Below, one piece after another: positions 59,540 through 64,000 of a stretch of DNA of 64,000 nt; the first letter of the stretch is position 1, and every line of letters starts with the position of its first letter. The stretch comes from Gari tellinella. Taxonomy: Eukaryota; Mollusca; Bivalvia; Cardiida; Psammobiidae. The position numbers and the translations under genes were made by a program. Under the pieces are notes generated by a model. That model was not told the origin of the DNA, did no database searches, and saw only the letters and a list, made by a program, of their open reading frames with translations. Location of the stretch: assembly GCA_922989275.2 (NCBI GenBank), contig OV277857.1, forward strand, positions 6,758,001 through 6,822,000. The letters are read 5' to 3'.

Positions 59540-59885
59540 AGGTCGACCTCGCTTAAGTCGACGGTCTTTATTTAAAAGTTAAAACGTGGCATAGCTATGT
59601 TTTAACCCTTTGAACCCTAGTCCCGCATATAAGCGTCCTTTTCAAACAGTGTTCATGTGAATAGTACACTTGTCCTATGCAAACAGTGAAGACCCAGATC
59701 AGAGGGCTCCGAAAGGAGCCCTCTGATCAGGGTCTTCACTTTTTGTCATAATGCCAAACATTGACAAAAACAACCCTTAAAAGTCAGAAATGGACTAGAC
59801 TAAAATGGAAACTGGAATTGTCCATTTAAAGTTTTAGGGAGGAAAGAGTTAACATGGAAATAGGGTTATTTTCGACCTTAGCGTT
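59540..59885. mobile_element. pogo-like MITE split by MITE-E
   Basis: TCGATAGGTCGACCTCGC, TTAAAAGTTAAAACGTGGC and ATAGCTATGTTTTAA before the insert, CATGGAAATAGGG and TATTTTCGACCTTA after it. Compare 6571-6630. Confidence 0.65.
59606..59848 (+). mobile_element. MITE-E copy 2, complete, nested at TTAA
   Basis: 243 bp, TTAA 59602-59605 and 59849-59852. Hairpin as in copy 1. Removal restores a continuous pogo-like repeat. Confidence 0.92.
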
Positions 59886-59947
59886 TATCAAGTAATGAAA
59901 CTGAACTGCAGAAATACGGCAATGTTTTTTATTATTGATTCAGAGTG

Positions 59948-60135
59948 GAGAATACATAATTCTTTATTATTCCACGTTCTAACGCAAAAGCAATGCACTC
60001 GACTGTAGAACATTACCATTTCTTGACATTTCTAATTTTGTTTTTATCTGATAGGCAAACATGTTGATGCCCGATCAGACGCAAGGTTACCCGGCCTCTG
60101 AACAGGCTCCAATCGTTTGCAATGGACATAATATT
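59948..60135 (+). mobile_element. MITE-A copy, decayed
   Basis: GAGTGGAGAATACATAATTC, GTTCTAACGCAAAAGC, GATCAGACGCAAGGTTACCC, CAATGGACATAATATTTTAG. Confidence 0.6.
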
Positions 60136-60156
60136 TTAGCGTTCAGATTTCTTTAA

Positions 60157-60376
60157 CCCTTTCACTGCCAAAATGTTCGTGAGAATTTAAACCCTTAACC
60201 ATTTTATTGTCGTCTGCTTCAATTTTGTTGTTTGCAATGTCGTTTCAAAGTTAAAAAATAAGACAGCATGACTGAAGAAATAAAACAAAAAGTGTCAAAC
60301 AGTAAAGGTCCTGATCCGATAAGGATCATAACTGTTTGCAAACGCGCTTTGAAGTGTGATTGAGAGTGAAAGGGTT
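60157..60376 (+). mobile_element. MITE-B copy, nearly complete
   Basis: TTAACCCTTTCACTGCC start; ends GAGAGTGAAAGGGTTC. Shortened stem AGGTCCTGATCCGATAAGG / ATCATAACTGTTTGC. Confidence 0.75.
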
Positions 60377-60385
60377 CAGCAGTTA

Positions 60386-60631
60386 CAGTGGAGAATCTGA
60401 TATTCTTTCCCAATAAACGCGTTTACGCTAAAACTATTATTTGCAGTGCAAACAGTTTGGAGCCAGATCAGACGCCGGGTAACCCGGCGTCTGATCAGGC
60501 TCCAAACTGTTTGCCACCAAGATAAACATGAAATATCAGAATTGTCCAAAAGTTGTTCTTTTCTACGTTTTAGTGCTTTGCGTTTGCGTACGTTTGCGTT
60601 TAAACGGGAAAGAATAACAGATTCTCCACTT
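60386..60631 (-). mobile_element. MITE-A copy 22, complete, reverse
   Basis: TA on the left; right terminus CCACTT (one base changed) then TA. Perfect hairpin. Confidence 0.9.
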
Positions 60632-60699
60632 TAGCTGCCCAAGCAACTAATAGTAGTAGCAATAATGGAGTTTGTATTGTTACAAAAAAAATCTTAGTT

Positions 60700-60976
60700 T
60701 TCAAAGTATGGATTAGGCCCCTCGGGTCAAATTGATTCAATGTTAAAGTCTTAACTCATCAAGTGGCTAACACTGTTTTACTCTTATATTGCCGTAATAG
60801 CTTCTGATTAGAAACGGTTGGCTGCAACTATTTCAATTAAGATATACGTTTTTGAATTAAGGAAACGTAAAGACGAGTGTCACCTTAAACAGTTTTGATC
60901 TAGCTCAGTCGGCCCGTTACATGCCATCTGATATAGATTCAAGTGTTTGCAAAGCATCATAATAAAGGTTAACACT
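60700..60976 (+). mobile_element. repeat K copy 1 with core hairpin
   Basis: GGATTAGGCCCCTCGGGTCA, TCAATGTTAAAGTCTTAACT, TTGCCGTAATAG, GACGAGTGTC, hairpin remnant, AATAAAGGTTAACAC. Matches 63682-63942 in order. Confidence 0.65.
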
Positions 60977-61229
60977 GATGGGATGCCGAATGCATCAATC
61001 TGTAATCCGCATCCCAACTGTTTGAAAATCAAAGTATTTCATCAATAAAAATGTCAGTTTCTAAACTTGAAAAAACGAAAAGAAAAACATGACATAACTT
61101 TTAAGCAGAAATTATTATTACTTCAGCATAAAGCTTAAAATTAATTACATGTTCAAAAGATAACCTATTTAATTTGACTAATAGTGAACAAGCATGCATA
61201 AAGCTAGTTTTGAACACATAAGATTATTG

Positions 61230-62400
61230 AAATCACGGTGTGCGTGTCCGTCCGTGTCCCTGTTGTTAAGGGGTATATTTTTTATATCGCATACGCTAAG
61301 GATACCAAACTTGATGTATGAGTACATCTTGGAATGGAAAAGTTTCAAGTAATATTATCAGGTCACTGGGCTGTTGACCTTTACCTCTATCATAGAAAAG
61401 TAGATAAAGCTTGTCGGGATAAATTTTATATACAACACCAGCTAGAGGTACCAAATTAGTCTTGTGAGGTCATCGAGGTATGACAAAGAGTATCATTATA
61501 GTTTTGGGTGTATGGGACCTTGACATTTTGTATTACTTTCTTTTTCTGCATCACATCGGCTTGAGATGCCAACAGCTGGTGTGCGAGAACAATTTGGGAT
61601 TGCAGCGTGTGGCATACACGTTTGAAGCCAATGTGAAATTTAACCCTTGTTTTTTCTCAATTACATAGAAAGCTCTTTGAGAATAGTTCCTCAACTACAT
61701 CAGCTTGGGCAACTTAATTAATTATTTAAGTACATCTGAATATTGCGAATTTCTCGTATCATTTTCAGGATACCATGACCGTGACCTTGAGCTTCGAGCT
61801 CGATAACCTCTTTCCTCCCTGAAACTTTAAATGGACAATTCCAGTTTCCATTTAAGTCTAATGCATTTCTGACTTTTAAGGGTTGTTTTTGTCAATGTTT
61901 GGCCTTATGACAAACAGTGAAGACCCTGATCAGAGGGCTCATAGGAGCCATCTGATCTGGGTCGTCACTGTTTGCATAGGACAAGTGTAATATTTACATG
62001 TACACTATTTGCAAAGGACGCCAACATGCGGGATTAGGGTTCAAAGGGTTAAGGCAGAAACTTGTCAGGAGCATATGGCCATACTCTTATCAGCAGCGGA
62101 CATACTTTTTGTTGCGTGAGTAGTTCTTGGCATGGCGCATTGTACCGTAAATACTAAGTTTACTGTGACCTTGTGACCTTGTGACCGCAAATACAAAAAA
62201 ATGTCAAAAACACAGTTTTATACTTAATCAGCTAGAGACATAGCGTTTGGTATTCGAACACATCTTGCGATGGCGAAGTGTCACGTTCTATTTTCGAATG
62301 TGTATAAGTATAATTACTGGTCAGTTCTTGGAGGTCGATACAGTTTTGCTCTACTGTATATTTATTTGTGAAAACTATGTATACATGTAAATCTTAATTC
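61230..62400. repeat. interspersed mollusc-like repeat, split by MITE-E
   Basis: GTGTCCGTCCGTGTCC, GATACCAAACTTGATG, CATCTTGGAATGG, GTTGACCTTTACCTC and again TTGGTATTCGAACACATCTTG near 62250. No coding sequence; the ORF at 61480-61668 looks spurious. Confidence 0.4.
61804..62048 (-). mobile_element. MITE-E copy 3, reverse
   Basis: CTCTTTCCTCCCTGAAAC start and GGGATTAGGGTTCAAAGGG before TTAA (62049-62052). Stem AACAGTGAAGACCCTGATC / GATCTGGGTCGTCACTGTT with a shortened apex. Confidence 0.85.
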
Positions 62401-62542
62401 AACAAACTTTGCATATATTGCAAATTTAAAAGTAGATGATATAACTGCAGGTTAAGAGTTAATTGAAAATATGTTGCAGACGATACTTTATGTATCTCGG
62501 CTGAAATAGGTTAGCTTGACAAAACATTAAATATTATTATGT

Positions 62543-63112
62543 ACAGCAAAACCTCTTTATTACAACCATTTAATTGTGTTTAAGAAATAATAAATTCATA
62601 CCAGTGTTTTATCGTGCAACCGAACACTGGTAGGAGTTGAGATGCGTAGTAATTTAATCACGAGGCCTTTAGGCCGAGTGGTTTAATTACAAGCATCTCA
62701 ACGACTACCAGTGTTCGATTGTTAGATGAAACACTGGTATTAATTTATTATTTCGATTCTAACACATTCTTTAACCTTAATTTGCACCGAAGAAACGGCG
62801 CTACATTTCTTGGCGTACGCATTTTCAAAGCCATATGACGTCACGTTAGAACGTTTTTGCGCGTGAGTGTTCTACTGAAAATTCGTACACTGAGACGGTC
62901 CTTCTTCGCTTATATAGGGGTGTGGGCGAGGTGTGTTAGAATACTAATTAGGTGTTTACGCCAGGTGACTGCTTAAAGCAAGGTGACAATAAAACAGTAG
63001 GCTTTTTCAAGCGCTTTCTGTTTTATTGTCGCCATCCTTTATGCTGGCACCTGTCTTTTATACAAACAATTTGCATTCGTTTAAATGATCGTTATAGAGA
63101 GGGTAGATTTTA
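62543..63112. mobile_element. MITE-F copy 4, enlarged
   Basis: CAGCAAAACCTCTTTATTAC left end, core stem GACTGCTTAAAGCAAGGTG..AAAACAG / CTGTTTTATTGTCGCC..TTTATGC and GATCGTTATAGAGAGGGT right end. A palindromic element occupies the left part. Confidence 0.6.
62588..62755. mobile_element. palindromic MITE, 168 bp, nested in MITE-F
   Basis: AATAATAAATTCATACCAGT / ACTGGTATTAATTTATTATT outer arms, CGAACACTGGTAGGAGTTGA / CTCAACGACTACCAGTGTTC inner arms, centre GGCCTTTAGGCC. Confidence 0.88.
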
Positions 63113-63121
63113 CGGTAATTA

Positions 63122-63367
63122 CAGTGGAGAATGTGTTATTCTTTCCCAATAAACGCGTTTACGCTAAAACTATTATTTGCAGTGCAAACAGTTTGATGCC
63201 AGATCAGACGCCGGGTAACCCGGCGTCTTATCAGGCTCCAAACTGTTTTCCACCAAGATAAACATGAATTATCAGAATTGTCCAAAAGTTGTTCTTTTCT
63301 ACGTTTTAGTGCTTTGCGTTTGCGTACGTTTGCGTTTAAAGGGGAAAAAATAACAGATTCTCCACTG
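63122..63367 (-). mobile_element. MITE-A copy 23, complete, reverse
   Basis: TA at 63120-63121 and 63368-63369; hairpin nearly perfect. Confidence 0.92.
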
Positions 63368-63411
63368 TAAATGTTGTTGTGTTTGCTCTGTCTCTTCATT
63401 CTCGGTTGTAT

Positions 63412-63487
63412 TTTGGAACGACTCCCTCCAAATAACGCACACAATATTCGTCTCTCAATGGGTGCCGTTGTAGAGAGGGAGCGCTGT
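63412..63487 (-). mobile_element. MITE-D terminal fragment
   Basis: GGAACGACTCCCTCCAAATA, CGCACACAATATTCGTCTC, GTTGTAGAGAGGGAGCGCTG: one end of MITE-D only. Confidence 0.65.
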
Positions 63488-63681
63488 TTTTTGAAGAATA
63501 TTAGTTCATAGTATTGATTGCAGACATGTTGCAACTTACGACAAGAGGCATTCGTTTACGTTGCTTTTATCAGCAAACTGCGCCATTAACTAAAAGTAAA
63601 CATCATTAAGTCGTAGTAATCGAATGTTTTATTGTTACAGAAGATCATTTGTTTTAGAAATACTTTTTCTGTGATGATTTT

Positions 63682-63942
63682 GGTTTAGGTCCTTCGGGTA
63701 AAATTGCTTCAATGTTAAAGTCTAAACTCTTTAAGTGGCCAACATGTTTTTACCCGTATGATGCCGTAATAGTGTTTAATTTGAAATTGTTGGCTGACAA
63801 AAAATATTCATTTAAGACATATTTAAATACAGGAAACTTAAAGACGAGTGCCAACAATTTGGATCAAGATCACACGTCGCGTTGAACGACGTCTGATATA
63901 GATTCAGCTGTTTACAAAACCGTAGAATAAAGGTTAACACAT
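63682..63942 (+). mobile_element. repeat K copy 2 with core hairpin
   Basis: Collinear with 60700-60976. Hairpin AACAATTTGGATCAAGATC / GACGTCTGATATAGATTC, clamp CAGCTGTTTACAAAAC. Confidence 0.65.
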
Positions 63943-64000
63943 TCTACCCTAGCACAGTGTGTACTCGTCATTAACAAACAGCAGACCTATGACGCATACT

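Overview
This window looks like AT-rich, non-coding-dominated DNA from an invertebrate animal. A bivalve mollusc is my best guess, from the intron-rich secreted-protease gene, the BEL/Pao retrotransposon and repeat families that resemble those of bivalve genomes. The species call is inference. Nothing bacterial or phage-like is present, and there is no CRISPR array.

One host gene is well supported. It has seven exons on the + strand, from the ATG at 22080 to the stop at 47639. It encodes a 268-residue secreted protein with a trypsin/chymotrypsin (S1) fold. Every splice junction fits GT-AG and the reading frame. There is a TATA box at 22002 and an AATAAA at 47933. The catalytic His is Ser and the catalytic Ser is Glu (GDEGGP in place of GDSGGP), so this should be an inactive serine protease homolog. 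Its introns are full of transposons. Intron 6 holds a complete, very young BEL/Pao LTR retrotransposon in antisense (37942-45057): 542-bp LTRs that differ at one base by eye, a 5-bp target duplication CAATA, and an intact 1878-residue gag-pol ORF.

Most of the rest is small non-autonomous transposons (MITEs), many with a near-perfect palindromic core. MITE-A (about 246 bp, ends CAGTGG..CCACTG, TA target, Tc1/mariner-like) has more than 20 copies. MITE-B, C and E have CCC/GGG ends and TTAA targets, as in piggyBac-type elements. MITE-D is TA-flanked. F, G, pogo-like and hAT-like foldback elements also occur. Nested insertions let several target-site duplications be read directly: TA, TTAA and an 8-bp site.

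The most unusual signal is modular. A hairpin of about 65 bp (AAACAG...GATCAGACGCCG / CGGCGTCTGATC...CTGTTT) sits in the middle of MITE families with unrelated termini and different target sites. Paired substitutions preserve the stem between families. At least nine deletion, duplication or fusion breakpoints fall at the hairpin apex.

Layout: 1-22 kb, MITE-rich intergenic DNA with a LINE 3' fragment inside a long inverted-repeat element (8.7-10.7 kb) and a 162/324-bp tandem array (19.8-20.5 kb). 22-47.6 kb, the protease-homolog gene and its transposon-filled introns, with a reverse-transcriptase relic at 46.0-46.7 kb. 48-54 kb, a 5-kb element with inverted arms rich in GCCATCTTGG motifs around a decayed LINE endonuclease. 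54-64 kb, tRNA-like SINE heads, more MITEs and a 228-bp tandem duplication.
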